Positions 41,001 through 48,969 of a stretch of DNA of 48,969 nucleotides are shown here, one piece after another. Both the position numbers and the translations under genes were made by a program. Source of the DNA: Micromonospora qiuiae. Its GTDB lineage: Bacteria; Actinomycetota; Actinomycetes; Mycobacteriales; Micromonosporaceae. The notes under the pieces were generated by a model. That model ran no database searches. It saw only the letters and a list, made by a program, of their open reading frames with translations, and was not told where the DNA came from. Numbering within the stretch: position 1 is the stretch's first letter; each line of letters starts with the position of its first letter. The stretch covers positions 1-48,969 of the forward strand of contig NZ_BOPC01000066.1 in NCBI RefSeq assembly GCF_016863555.1, given 5' to 3'.

Positions 41001-42443
41001 TCAGGCGTTCTGTACCTGCCACTTTTGGTTGTCGCCGCCCCAACAGGCCCAGAGCTGGACCTTGAGCGTGGTGGTGTTCACGTCCAGGCAGAGACCGGAC
41101 TGGACGCCGCGGATCGTGCCGTCGCCACCGATCGTCCACCGCTGGTTGTCGCCGCCGTTGCACGCGTACGTGCCGACGACGGTGCCGTTCGCCGTTCCGC
41201 GGTTGTACGCGTCCAGGCATCGCTGGCCGGCGAGGGCGGTGAGTTGTCCGCCGGCCGTCACGGTCCAGCGCTGGGCGGCGGTGTTGCCACAGGGGTACAC
41301 CTGGACCTGGATGTTGGCGGTGGTGGCCCCGGGGATGTCCAGGCACTGCCCGGTCCCGAGGTTGCGCAGCAGGCTGACCCGGTCCGGAACGCCGCCGTCG
41401 GTCAGGCCCCAGGCGTACCTGAGACGGTCGAGGCCGCTGGCGTTGGGGGTGCTCAGGGTCAGGTTGGTGCCGGTGCCGTGCAGCTTCTGCATGGCGTACC
41501 AGTCGTCGCTCTGGCCGGCGGTGACCTTGCCGCCCAGGCCCGGCCAGTAGATGGAGCCGATCCTCAGCTCGCGCAACACGGCGGTGGTGGCGCGGAAGTA
41601 GCGCACGAAGTTGTCGGTGCTGGTGGCGTCGTGGTAGTTGAGCCCGGTGTCCATCGGCGCGCCGAACTCGTCCAGCACGGTGCGATCCGCACAGGAGCCG
41701 ATCGCGTCCCGCAGGAACGTCACCCACTGGTCGTAGGTCTTCGCGCCGCTGAAGAAGGTGTAGTGGTGCAGCGACAGGATCGTCCCGTCCAGCCGACGGT
41801 CGGCACACATCGACTTGATGTCGGTGTTCAGGCCAGCGCCACTGACGAAGACACGGGCGCGTGGGATCGACGGTCGGGCGTTGAGCCAGTTGTTGACCAC
41901 ATTGGCCCAGTCGGCGGCGCTGTGCCCGCCGGGCTCGTTCATCGGCTCGAAGTAGACCAGGTCGTTGGTGCCGTACCTGGTGACCACGGTGTTCCACATG
42001 TTGTTGAAGGCGCTGGTGTTGACGATCCGGCCACCGCTGGCCGCCACGCCGTCGTCCCAGTAGGAGAGGACAACCTTGAAGCCCTTCGCCGTGGCCGCGT
42101 CGATCGCGCCGGTGTAAGCGGCCCACCAGGTCGTACCGACGGTGTAGGTGTTGATCGGGAGCCGGACCGTGTTGGCGCCCAGGTTGCGCTGAAAGCCGGT
42201 GTAGATCGTGTCGGCTTTGGCCAGCACCGTCGCATAGCTGTCGGAGTTGCTCAGCCCGTGCAGCACCAGCGGTCCACCATGGAAGTTGTCACCCAGCCTG
42301 GCCCAGTTGACACCGCGGAACGCAGCGGTGTCCGCGGCGGCTGGCGAGCTGCCGGCGAGCACGGCGGCCGGCACCGCCCCGAGAGCGGCCAGGGCGCAGG
42401 TGAGTATCCGGGTCAAGTGGCGTCTCGCGCGGGACCGGGCCAT
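41001..42443 (-). CDS. Secreted GH5-like glycanase with ricin-type lectin domain
   Basis: 480 residues. The signal peptide (1-37, ending SPAAADT) is followed by a TIM barrel starting FRGVNWARLGDNFHGGPLVL. Catalytic residues fit clan GH-A family 5: acid/base Glu170 in YFEPMNEPGG and nucleophile Glu259 in VLDEFGAP, with LGANTVRLPINTYT at blade 2 and SLHHYTFF at blade 6. Residues about 355-480 form the ricin-type beta-trefoil. The specificity (cellulose, mannan, galactan) cannot be fixed. ATG at 42443 with AGAAGGG upstream is chosen; the frame to 42590 is rejected because it precedes the signal peptide. Confidence 0.9.
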   Translation of the reverse strand: MARSRARRHLTRILTCALAALGAVPAAVLAGSSPAAADTAAFRGVNWARLGDNFHGGPLVLHGLSNSDSYATVLAKADTIYTGFQRNLGANTVRLPINTYTVGTTWWAAYTGAIDAATAKGFKVVLSYWDDGVAASGGRIVNTSAFNNMWNTVVTRYGTNDLVYFEPMNEPGGHSAADWANVVNNWLNARPSIPRARVFVSGAGLNTDIKSMCADRRLDGTILSLHHYTFFSGAKTYDQWVTFLRDAIGSCADRTVLDEFGAPMDTGLNYHDATSTDNFVRYFRATTAVLRELRIGSIYWPGLGGKVTAGQSDDWYAMQKLHGTGTNLTLSTPNASGLDRLRYAWGLTDGGVPDRVSLLRNLGTGQCLDIPGATTANIQVQVYPCGNTAAQRWTVTAGGQLTALAGQRCLDAYNRGTANGTVVGTYACNGGDNQRWTIGGDGTIRGVQSGLCLDVNTTTLKVQLWACWGGDNQKWQVQNA

Positions 42444-42500
42444 CGTCGTTTCCCTTCTGGGTGGCGCTCGCTGTCGTGGTCGTCCGCTGCTGCCGAGGCC

Positions 42501-42532
42501 GGGCCGGCGGGAGTTCGCCTCTCCGCCGGCCC
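42501..42532 (-). terminator. Hairpin between the GH10 and GH5 genes
   Basis: GGGCCGGCGGGAG at 42501-42513 pairs with CTCCGCCGGCCC at 42521-42532 with one bulged base, loop 7. It lies in the 177-base gap after the GH10 stop, suggesting that the two genes are transcribed separately. Confidence 0.65.
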
Positions 42533-42620
42533 CCCTGTCCAGGTCAGGCCACCGGGTGGCAGGTGAATGCCCGAGGTGAGCGACCGGCACCAGCGGCGTC
42601 GGTCGCCTCCTCCGTCATGC

Positions 42621-44054
42621 TCAGGCCCTTGCCCAGCGTTGGTTGGTGCCGCCGTGGCAGTTCCACACGATCACCGCGGAGCCGTTGGCGGTGTTGGCGC
42701 CGTTGACGTCCAGGCACAGCCCGGTCTGCGCGTTGCTGATCGTGGCGTTGCTGTTGAAGACCCACTGCTGGTTCACACCGCCACTGCAGTCCCAGATCTG
42801 CACCCGGGCGCCGGCGGCAGCATTGTTCGGCACGTCCAGGCATTTGCCCATCACCTGCAGCGCCCGCCCGTTCTGGGTGAACTGCTGATTCGCCCCACTG
42901 TGGCAGTCCCAGATGATCATTTGCGCGCCGTTGGCGGAACTCGCGCCGTTGACGTCCAGGCACCGGCCGGATGCGTCGTTGCGCAGCCTGTTGCCGGTCG
43001 GGTTCGGGGGCGGGTTCGTACCGCCGCCGTTGAGGGCGTCGAGGACCGCCGTGTACGCGGCCTTCTTGTTGCCCGCGCAGTCGAACAGCAGGGCATTGTC
43101 GCCGCCGCGCCAGGAGTCACAGTCGCGCACGCCCCACACCGTGATGCCGGTGCAGCGTGACACCGCCAGGCAGGCGCGGGTGACGGCGGCGTAGATGTTG
43201 GCCTGGTTGCCCCCCTGGGTGACGTCCAGTTCGGTGATCTGCACGTCCACGCCGAGATCGGCGAAGCGTTGCAGGTTGGCCTGGTAGTCACCGGGGATCG
43301 AGGTGCCCAGGTGGGACTGGAAGCCGACGCAGTCGATCGGCACGCCCCGGGACTTGAAGTCCCGGACCATGTTGTAGATGCCGGTCGACTTCGCGTTGAT
43401 CCCGTCGGTGTTGTAGTCGTTGTAGCAGAGTTTCGCGCCGGGGTCGGCCGCGCGGGCGGCGCGGAACGCCGCTTCGATCCAGTCGTTGCCGGTGCGTTGC
43501 AGGTTCGAGTCACGACGACCGCCGCTGCCGCCGTCGGCGAAGGCCTCGTTGACCACGTCCCAGGAGTGGATCTGCCCCCGGAAGTGGGTGGCCACCTGGG
43601 TGACGTGGTTGATGGCGGCGTTGCGCAGGTCACCGCCGGAGAGGCCCTGTGCCCATCCGGGCTGCTGGGCGTGCCACAGCAGAGCGTGCCCACGTACCGA
43701 CATGCCCCGCGATCGGGCGTGGTTGACGATGCGGTCGCCGGCGCTGTAGTTGAACACGCCCCGCTGTGGCTCGGTCGCGTCCCACTTCATCTCGTTCTCG
43801 GCGACGAGGCTGTTGAACTCGCGGTTCAGCACCGTCATGTACGTGTTGTCGTTGAACTTGTACGTGCCGACCGCAGCGCCGAAGTAGCGGCCCTTCTCCG
43901 CCGCGGAGGCGCCCAACGTGGTGGCCGCGCTGGCGGCGCCGGCGGGCACCAGCACCATGCCGGCCGCCAACAACCCGGTGACCAGCACGGGCAGCATCGC
44001 TGCGGTCCGCCGCGGTCGCCGTGGGGAACTGCGGGGATGTACGAGATCTTCCAT
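42621..44054 (-). CDS. Secreted GH10 endo-1,4-beta-xylanase with ricin-type lectin domain
   Basis: 477 residues. An Arg-rich start with signal peptide to about residue 43 (ASAATT), then a GH10 barrel: LVAENEMKWDATEPQRGVFN, acid/base Glu170 in WDVVNEAF, nucleophile Glu275 in VQITELDVTQ and the C-terminal ITVWGVRDCDSWRGGD. A Gly/Pro linker (NGGGTNPPPNPTG) leads to a ricin-type CBM13 trefoil (about 356-477), the architecture of the Streptomyces xylan-binding GH10 enzymes. ATG 44054 precedes the signal; an AAGGTG lies about 11 bases upstream. A GTTAGCGCTAAC operator lies 38 bases upstream. Confidence 0.96.
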   Translation of the reverse strand: MEDLVHPRSSPRRPRRTAAMLPVLVTGLLAAGMVLVPAGAASAATTLGASAAEKGRYFGAAVGTYKFNDNTYMTVLNREFNSLVAENEMKWDATEPQRGVFNYSAGDRIVNHARSRGMSVRGHALLWHAQQPGWAQGLSGGDLRNAAINHVTQVATHFRGQIHSWDVVNEAFADGGSGGRRDSNLQRTGNDWIEAAFRAARAADPGAKLCYNDYNTDGINAKSTGIYNMVRDFKSRGVPIDCVGFQSHLGTSIPGDYQANLQRFADLGVDVQITELDVTQGGNQANIYAAVTRACLAVSRCTGITVWGVRDCDSWRGGDNALLFDCAGNKKAAYTAVLDALNGGGTNPPPNPTGNRLRNDASGRCLDVNGASSANGAQMIIWDCHSGANQQFTQNGRALQVMGKCLDVPNNAAAGARVQIWDCSGGVNQQWVFNSNATISNAQTGLCLDVNGANTANGSAVIVWNCHGGTNQRWARA

Positions 44055-44091
44055 GTGTCTCAGCACCTTCCGAAGTCGAGTCACGTCGACG

Positions 44092-44103
44092 GTTAGCGCT
44101 AAC
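44092..44103. promoter_or_regulatory. LacI-type operator of the xylanase gene
   Basis: The perfect 12-bp palindrome GTTAGCGCTAAC lies 38 bases upstream of the GH10 ATG. The same motif with one change occurs at 45541-45558 before the GH43 gene. Further upstream CAAAGTTTC (44184-44192) resembles the GAAANTTTC boxes reported before Streptomyces xylanase genes. Confidence 0.75.
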
Positions 44104-44329
44104 ATCACCGGCCGGCTCGGGCTGCTCGCCGGGAGAAACAGGGATCAAGAGAACGCTACGCGTCGATGAAAGCGAGATTGCCACAAAGTTTCAGGGCACT
44201 CAAGAAGCCCAGCCCAGGAAGCTCAAGAAATTCACACCCATCGAGCAATCCGAGGTGGTGATCATCGACCTCGGCACCATCCGGCGTGCCTGATGTTGCG
44301 GAGGTGAGCGATAACGAAGATGGCACCGG

Positions 44330-44920
44330 TCAAGATGCGAACCGCATCGGGTGCGCCCCCTGGGAGCCAGGGAGCACCAGGTCGACGAACAGGTCCATCG
44401 CCGCGTCCGCGCCCGCCGCGTCACCCGTGATCAGGGCGTCGTGCAGCAGCCCGCGGGCAACGCCGAGCCCGAGGCGGGCTTGCACCCGCGCCCGCTCCGG
44501 GGGCACACCGGCTCGCTCGCAGATGCGCGCCAGCAGCTCGACCCACGGCTCGACGGCCGTCTCGGACAAGCCACTGGCATGCGATCGGCCCTGCATGGCG
44601 TGCGCGGAAAGCTCGAAGAAGAGGGGCCCGTACCGCCGGGCCGCCGCCGACACCGCCGACCAGAACTGGCGCACGACCGCGCGCGGGTCGGCGTCGGCAT
44701 CCGCGGCGAGTGTGGCCAGGGCGTCGCGCTGGCCCGCCTCGACCGCTTCGCACACCTGGACGAGCAGCCCCTCGCGGGAGCCGAAGTGGTAGATCAGCAT
44801 CCGGTGGCTTGTGCCGAGCCCCTCGGCGATCGCACGCAGGCTGTGGTCGCCGACGCCACGCTCGGCGAAGTACTCGACAGCCGCCTGCACCAGCTGCTCT
44901 CGCCCTCTGGACGCTGCCAT
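44330..44920 (-). CDS. TetR-family regulator
   Basis: 196 residues from MAASRGREQLVQAAVEYFAE. The TetR HTH is at about 8-52 (GVGDHSLRAIAEGLGTSHRM and LIYHFGSREGLL). The C-terminal ligand domain is helical (FWSAVSAAARRYGPLFFELS). ATG 44920 fits the family; the extension to 45055 overlaps the divergent gene. The 53-base gap to the divergent SRPBCC gene carries GGTACA repeats, so the regulator probably controls both. The ligand is unknown. Confidence 0.9.
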   Translation of the reverse strand: MAASRGREQLVQAAVEYFAERGVGDHSLRAIAEGLGTSHRMLIYHFGSREGLLVQVCEAVEAGQRDALATLAADADADPRAVVRQFWSAVSAAARRYGPLFFELSAHAMQGRSHASGLSETAVEPWVELLARICERAGVPPERARVQARLGLGVARGLLHDALITGDAAGADAAMDLFVDLVLPGSQGAHPMRFAS

Positions 44921-44928
44921 GTTCCAAA

Positions 44929-44959
44929 TGGTACACCTGGATTTGTACCACTCGGTACA
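44929..44959. promoter_or_regulatory. Putative TetR operator in the divergent promoter
   Basis: TGGTACA at 44929-44935 and TGTACCA at 44944-44950 form an inverted repeat with an 8-bp spacer; a third GGTACA follows at 44954-44959. The sites fill the short gap between the regulator and the SRPBCC gene. Confidence 0.7.
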
Positions 44960-44973
44960 AACGAGGAGGGCCG

Positions 44974-45399
44974 ATGGAACTGGTCGCGGAGCGCGATGTG
45001 CACGCCAGCGCCGCTCGGGTGTGGGCCGTACTGACCGACGTGCAGAGCTGGCCACGATGGACGGAGTCGATGCGCGAGGTCCAGCTTCTCGACGGCGGCC
45101 TCGGGCTGGGCAGCCGGGTACGAATCGTCCAGCCGCGCCTGCTTCCGATGATCTGGACGGTCACCGAGTTCGTCGTCGAGCGGGAGTTGACCTGGACCGC
45201 GCGGGCGACCGGGGTCGTCACGACCGCCACCCACTCGCTGCGCCCTGCAACGGACGGCGCGACCCGGCTACGGCTGGGTCTCCACCAGCACGGGCTGCTC
45301 GCTCCCGTCGTCGCCGCGCTGCTTGAGCGACGCTCCCGCCGCTACGTCGAATTGGAGATCGAGGGACTCCGAACGGCCGCGGAGGCGCCGACCCTATAG
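44974..45399 (+). CDS. SRPBCC-family (polyketide cyclase/START-like) protein
   Basis: 141 residues from MELVAERDVHASAARVWAVL, the standard opening of the SRPBCC helix-grip fold (VWAVLTDVQSWPRWTESMRE). The rest (FVVERELTWTARATGVVTTA, THSLRPATDGATRLRLGLHQ) completes the beta-sheet. Such proteins bind a hydrophobic ligand; the substrate is unknown. ATG 44974 has GAGGAGGG. It is divergent from and presumably repressed by the TetR protein, a common detox or lipid-sensing arrangement. Confidence 0.88.
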   Translation: MELVAERDVHASAARVWAVLTDVQSWPRWTESMREVQLLDGGLGLGSRVRIVQPRLLPMIWTVTEFVVERELTWTARATGVVTTATHSLRPATDGATRLRLGLHQHGLLAPVVAALLERRSRRYVELEIEGLRTAAEAPTL

Positions 45400-45540
45400 C
45401 CGCATCGCCACCCGAACCAGACAAGCCGGTAGGGGCAGCGCAAATTAGCCAAGCTCCACAAAAGGCTCATCGCTGCCAGGTCTTCGGCCGTTCGCCCAGG
45501 TCACCGCAGCGCATCGGGTGGTTGACCTCGCAACGGCGTC

Positions 45541-45558
45541 GTTGTTAGCGTTAACAAC
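45541..45558. promoter_or_regulatory. LacI-type operator of the GH43 gene
   Basis: GTTGTTAGCGTTAACAAC is a near-perfect 18-bp palindrome (two unpaired positions) about 80 bases upstream of the TTG start. Its core GTTAGCGTTAAC differs at one base from the xylanase operator at 44092. Confidence 0.75.
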
Positions 45559-45638
45559 ATTCATCCATGTGAGAAGGAGTCTTGCCGCGCTTCGACGGTG
45601 AGGCCGTCGCCGAGCTGCAACGACTCAAGGAGGATCAG

Positions 45639-48599
45639 TTGACATTGCGACAGCAAAGGCCACGTCACAGACTGAGTCGGGGAGGTAGAGGCGCCGCCGG
45701 CCTGGCGCTGGGCGCGCTTCTCTCGGTCTCGTTCGCAGCGGCGCCCTCGCACGCCGCCGAGAGGGACCTCACCAAGGGCCTGGTGCACCACTTCGCCCTC
45801 AACGAGACCAGTGGGACGACGCTGGTCAACTCGGGCAGCGCGGGCTCGGCGGCGAACGCCACGCTCGTGAATCCCGAGAAGGCGACCTTGACCGGCGAAG
45901 GAATCAGGTTCAACCCCGACTCCTACGAGAGCGCCCTCGACGGTGCGTACGTGGCGCTGCCGAACGACCTCACCGCCGGCATGTCGAACTTCACCGTCGA
46001 CTACGACGTGTGGATCGACCCGGCGAACGTCGGCGAGCACCAGATGTGGAGCATCGGCAGGAAGTCCGGCTCGTGCGACGTCAACACCGGCGCCGAGGGC
46101 TCCATCTTCGCGTCGAACACCCAGCGGTTCCGCGTCGCGGTGGGTTCGACGAACCTCCAGCAGAACCGGGTACGTATGCACGAGGGGGCGTGGACGCACG
46201 TCACCTACACCCAGTCGCTGAACGAGAACGGTACGAGCTGGACCGGCAATCTCTACCTCGATGGCGTGCTGCACGCGACGTCGACGAACCTGACCACGCC
46301 GCCGTCGGTGAACGCTGCGGGGACCAACTGCAACTTCCTCGCTCGCTCGCAGAATTCGGGCCACTACTCGTTCCGCGGAACGATCCGGGACTTCCGGGTC
46401 TACGACCGGGCAGTGAGCCTCGACGAGACACTCGCCCTGGCGGATAGGACCGTCTCCACCGGCGTTCGCGCCGATGCCGACGCCATCGACCTCGGCCGGA
46501 CCAGCGCGATCGTGCGCGACATCGTCCTGCCCAAGTTGGGCTCCGTGGCGGGCTCGGCCATCACGTGGACGAGTTCCGACCCGTCGGTCGTCGACGTCTA
46601 CACCCCGCCGGCCATCCCCAGCGCACGCAAGGTCGCGGTGACCGGCAAGATCACCCGACCCGCGAAGGGGCAGCCCGACGCGACAGCCACCCTCACGGCG
46701 ACTCTCCGCAAGGGCGCCGAAGCGGTCGCCACACGGGAGATCCCGATTGTGGTCAAGGCCGAGTTCGACGACGCGCAGGCGGTCGACCGTGACACGGACG
46801 ACCTGACCCTGTACGCCACCGACGACGTGCGCGGAAACCTCAACCTCCCGGCCACCGGCGAGTTCGGCTCCACGATCACCTGGAAGTCGACCACCGACCT
46901 CATCACCCCGACGGGTGAGGTGACCCGCCCGGCCTTCGGCCGTGCGGACGTGGACGCCACCGTGACGGCGACCATCACCAAGGGATCGGCCTCGCAGACG
47001 AAGTCGTTCCCGGTGACCATCACCGCCATGCCCCGTACCGAGGAGTACGAGCGGTACTTCATGGGGTACTTCAAGGGCGAGGGAATCGCCGACGGCGAGC
47101 AGATCATGTTCGCGACGTCCAACGGGAACACCGCTCTGGACTGGACCGGCCTGACCGGCGGCTGGCCGTCGCTCATTTCCCAGCAGGGCGACCAGGGCCT
47201 TCGTGACCCGCACATCGTCCGCTCGCCCGACGGCGACACGTTCTACATGATCGCCACCGACCTGAACTGGTACGACCAGGGCGGATACGCCATCAACGAC
47301 ACCCAGTACATCGAGGTGTTCGAGTCGAACGACCTCGTCAACTGGACTCCTCAGCGGCACGTGAAGGTCGCGCCCGACGACGCGGGCAACGCCTTCGCAC
47401 CCGAGTCGCTGTGGGTCGAGGAGATCGGCGCCTACGCCGTGTTCTGGGCACAGTCGCTGTGGAACGACCCCGTGAACCGCACCGGTCAGGGGAACGCGCA
47501 GATGTGGTACGCCACGACGCGCGACTTCCAGACGTTCTCCGCTCCCCAGGTCTGGCAGGACCCGGCCCCTCTGTCGCGGATCGACACGACCGCGATCAAG
47601 GTCGGCGACTACTACTACCGCGTGACCAAGAACGAGGCCGGCAACCGGGGCTCGGACATCTTCTCGGAGAAGCACACCGACTTCCTGGACAGCGATGTCA
47701 ACAGCTGGACGTTGCTGGCTCCGGCTCTGGGGCGCACGACGTGGGACCCCAACCAGGGCTACGAGGGGCCGGTCATCTTCGAGGCCAACCCCGGTGACAC
47801 CGCCTGCCCCGGCCAGTTCTACCTCTGGGGTGACCGGTACACGAACGGTGGTGGCTACCAGGCCGCGTGCCACGAGGACATCGAGGCCCCGACCTGGAAC
47901 ACCAAGGCGCTCACGATGACCAACGCAGGCGTCACCCGCCCGCGCCACGGCACCGTGATCCCGATCACCCTCCGCGAGTGGAACGACATCCGCGAGATCC
48001 CGAACAGCGACGTCAAGACCACCACTGAGGTGGCTGTCAAGCCGTACGCGAGCGGGGCCCAGACGACCACGGCCACCGCCACGGTCAAGGCGACTGACGG
48101 GTTCGAGACCGGCGGCCAGGTGCGGTTCAGCATCGGCTCCTGGTCGAAGCTCGCCTACCTGAAGGACGGCGCGGCCACGGTCACGCTGCCGGCGGGTCTG
48201 GCTGCGGGTACCCGGACGGTCAAGGCCGAGTACCTCGGCTTTGACTACCTGGAGGCGTCGGAAGCCAGCGCGTCGTTCGAGGTGCCCGCCGGCCCCGACG
48301 CCGTCAAGGTCCACGCGAAGACCGCGCCGGCGTCGGTCGTCCGCGGGGACACGTTCGAGCTGAACGTGACTGTCCGGGCAGCGCGCGGGCAGAAGCAGGA
48401 CGCTCCGACCCCGACCGGCGAGGTCACCGTCACCTTCGGCGGCACCGAGCAGGTCGTGGCACTGGTGGACGGCAAGGCCGTCGTCACGCTGCAGACTGCT
48501 GATCTGCCGCGTGGCAACTACAAGGTCCACGTTGCCTACTCCGGCAACCCGACCTACCAGCCGCACGCCGCGGACTACCAGAACCTGACGGTGCGGTAA
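45639..48599 (+). CDS. Secreted multidomain GH43 protein (LamG, Ig-like, GH43)
   Basis: 986 residues from TTG 45639, chosen because a near-perfect AAGGAGG lies 5 bases upstream and a signal peptide follows (basic RPRHRLSRGGRG, hydrophobic core, cleavage near SHAAE). An upstream TTG at 45582 has an AAGGAG too close to it. Domains: LamG-like (about 45-265), two atrophied Ig-like repeats (about 280-375 and 378-462), a GH43 five-bladed propeller (about 465-790) with base Asp523 (GLRDPHI), Asp649 (SRIDTTAIK) and acid Glu709 (YEGPVIF), then Ig-like repeats. Probably an arabinan- or arabinoxylan-active enzyme. Unlike its neighbours it has no ricin-type domain. Confidence 0.9.
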   Translation: MTLRQQRPRHRLSRGGRGAAGLALGALLSVSFAAAPSHAAERDLTKGLVHHFALNETSGTTLVNSGSAGSAANATLVNPEKATLTGEGIRFNPDSYESALDGAYVALPNDLTAGMSNFTVDYDVWIDPANVGEHQMWSIGRKSGSCDVNTGAEGSIFASNTQRFRVAVGSTNLQQNRVRMHEGAWTHVTYTQSLNENGTSWTGNLYLDGVLHATSTNLTTPPSVNAAGTNCNFLARSQNSGHYSFRGTIRDFRVYDRAVSLDETLALADRTVSTGVRADADAIDLGRTSAIVRDIVLPKLGSVAGSAITWTSSDPSVVDVYTPPAIPSARKVAVTGKITRPAKGQPDATATLTATLRKGAEAVATREIPIVVKAEFDDAQAVDRDTDDLTLYATDDVRGNLNLPATGEFGSTITWKSTTDLITPTGEVTRPAFGRADVDATVTATITKGSASQTKSFPVTITAMPRTEEYERYFMGYFKGEGIADGEQIMFATSNGNTALDWTGLTGGWPSLISQQGDQGLRDPHIVRSPDGDTFYMIATDLNWYDQGGYAINDTQYIEVFESNDLVNWTPQRHVKVAPDDAGNAFAPESLWVEEIGAYAVFWAQSLWNDPVNRTGQGNAQMWYATTRDFQTFSAPQVWQDPAPLSRIDTTAIKVGDYYYRVTKNEAGNRGSDIFSEKHTDFLDSDVNSWTLLAPALGRTTWDPNQGYEGPVIFEANPGDTACPGQFYLWGDRYTNGGGYQAACHEDIEAPTWNTKALTMTNAGVTRPRHGTVIPITLREWNDIREIPNSDVKTTTEVAVKPYASGAQTTTATATVKATDGFETGGQVRFSIGSWSKLAYLKDGAATVTLPAGLAAGTRTVKAEYLGFDYLEASEASASFEVPAGPDAVKVHAKTAPASVVRGDTFELNVTVRAARGQKQDAPTPTGEVTVTFGGTEQVVALVDGKAVVTLQTADLPRGNYKVHVAYSGNPTYQPHAADYQNLTVR

Positions 48600-48605
48600 T
48601 CGGCA

Positions 48606-48645
48606 GGTGGCGGGCCGGGGAGTTCATCCTCGTCGGCCCGCCACC
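48606..48645 (+). terminator. First terminator after the GH43 gene
   Basis: GGTGGCGGGCCG at 48606-48617 pairs exactly with CGGCCCGCCACC at 48634-48645, loop 16 bases, starting 6 bases behind the stop. Confidence 0.8.
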
Positions 48646-48651
48646 AGCGGC

Positions 48652-48697
48652 CTGGGCGGGTCGACGAGCTCATCCTCGTCGGCCCGCCCAGTTTTTT
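48652..48697 (+). terminator. Second, intrinsic terminator with T-tract
   Basis: A 16-bp stem (CTGGGCGGGTCGACGA at 48652-48667 with TCGTCGGCCCGCCCAG at 48676-48691, one G-U pair), loop GCTCATCC, followed by TTTTTT (48692-48697). This is the only canonical rho-independent terminator with a T-run in the window. Confidence 0.92.
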
Positions 48698-48969
48698 GTG
48701 GAGCAGACATATGCCGCGGGTCGTCCGGGCCGTCGTTGCCCTCCCGGCCGGTCCAGCCGATTGCCGTTCAGCGTCGTCGGGACCGTCCATGCTGGCCCCG
48801 GAGTAGCCGCAACCCGTGTCGTCCACATCCCCGGGCACAGCGGCCGCCACGCCTGGATCCGCCTCGCCGTCACGACCTGTTGCCGGTACCTCAGCCAGCG
48901 TTGATCCATTTAGCGAGTCCGGCAATTGGGCGGTGGCGACGAGGCGAGTCCTGCCCGTACAGCGACCGA
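48698..48969. other. Right-end stretch without a confident gene
   Basis: 272 bases after the terminator. A Ser/Thr/Pro-rich plus-strand frame starting at a GTG near 48817 (SSTSPGTAAATPGSASPSRP, later SESGNWAVATRRVLPVQRP) runs off the edge and could be the start of the next gene, but no Shine-Dalgarno or family similarity supports it. Minus-strand frames here read through the terminator and are rejected. Confidence 0.4.

Noticed and set aside
45561..48566. 1001-codon minus-strand open frame opposite the GH43 gene
   Set aside because: Arg/Val/Gly-rich antisense shadow typical of high-GC genes; the plus strand has signal peptide, domains and operator.
48575..48925. Minus-strand frames at the right edge
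   Set aside because: They read through a strong T-tract terminator and into the end of the GH43 gene and show no family signal.

Overview
The window is chromosomal DNA from a high-GC actinobacterium, most probably a member of the Micromonosporaceae (Micromonospora-like). The evidence is the strong G/C preference at third codon positions, frequent GTG starts, LacI-type operators in front of secreted glycoside hydrolases with ricin-type lectin tails, and a housekeeping block whose gene order recalls the M. tuberculosis Rv3011c-Rv3029c region (gatA, gatC, ligA, a MetE-like gene, mnmA, cysteine desulfurase, etfA, etfB). No rRNA, tRNA, CRISPR array or transposase gene was seen.

Layout. Positions 1-14929 are nearly all minus strand: a cut-off secreted protein, gatCA (tRNA-dependent amidation), a membrane GGDEF-EAL protein (c-di-GMP), ligA, an ADP-ribosylglycohydrolase, a MetE-like protein, mnmA and an IscS-like desulfurase (tRNA 2-thiolation), then etfBA. 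The mnmA/MetE-like gap holds a 487-bp repeat element with inverted ends and eight phased TGCGGCAT units. Positions 14971-24600 hold small membrane proteins (two DUF202, one PLDc_N, a tandem pair of related membrane proteins), an IlvG-like ThDP enzyme, an enoyl-CoA hydratase, a Tat-exported amidase coupled to a small unknown protein, an Ala-rich helical protein, ribokinase and an ABC ATPase. Two dimeric 31-bp-period repeats lie here in opposite orientation. Positions 24624-32049 hold an ABC exporter pair, a ROK regulator divergent from a NagZ-type hexosaminidase, a GNAT enzyme and a HTH/Clp-N protein whose promoter is covered by two perfect palindromes.

Positions 32164-48697 are a polysaccharide-degradation region: GH16, a parallel beta-helix protein, GH5 and GH10, each with a C-terminal ricin-type domain, and a large GH43 protein with LamG and Ig-like domains. 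Interspersed are a YecE-like protein, a DHA2 exporter, a truncated HTH regulator flanked by a 47-bp direct repeat, and a TetR/SRPBCC divergent pair. The GH10 and GH43 genes share a GTTAGCGYTAAC operator, and GH16 has a 26-bp perfect LacI-type palindrome. No matching LacI gene is in the window, so the control must act in trans.

The best candidates for undescribed biology are the 487-bp palindrome-array element, the dimeric 31-bp dispersed repeats, the HTH/Clp-N autoregulated and apparently leaderless locus, and the insertion that splits the EAL domain of the c-di-GMP protein.
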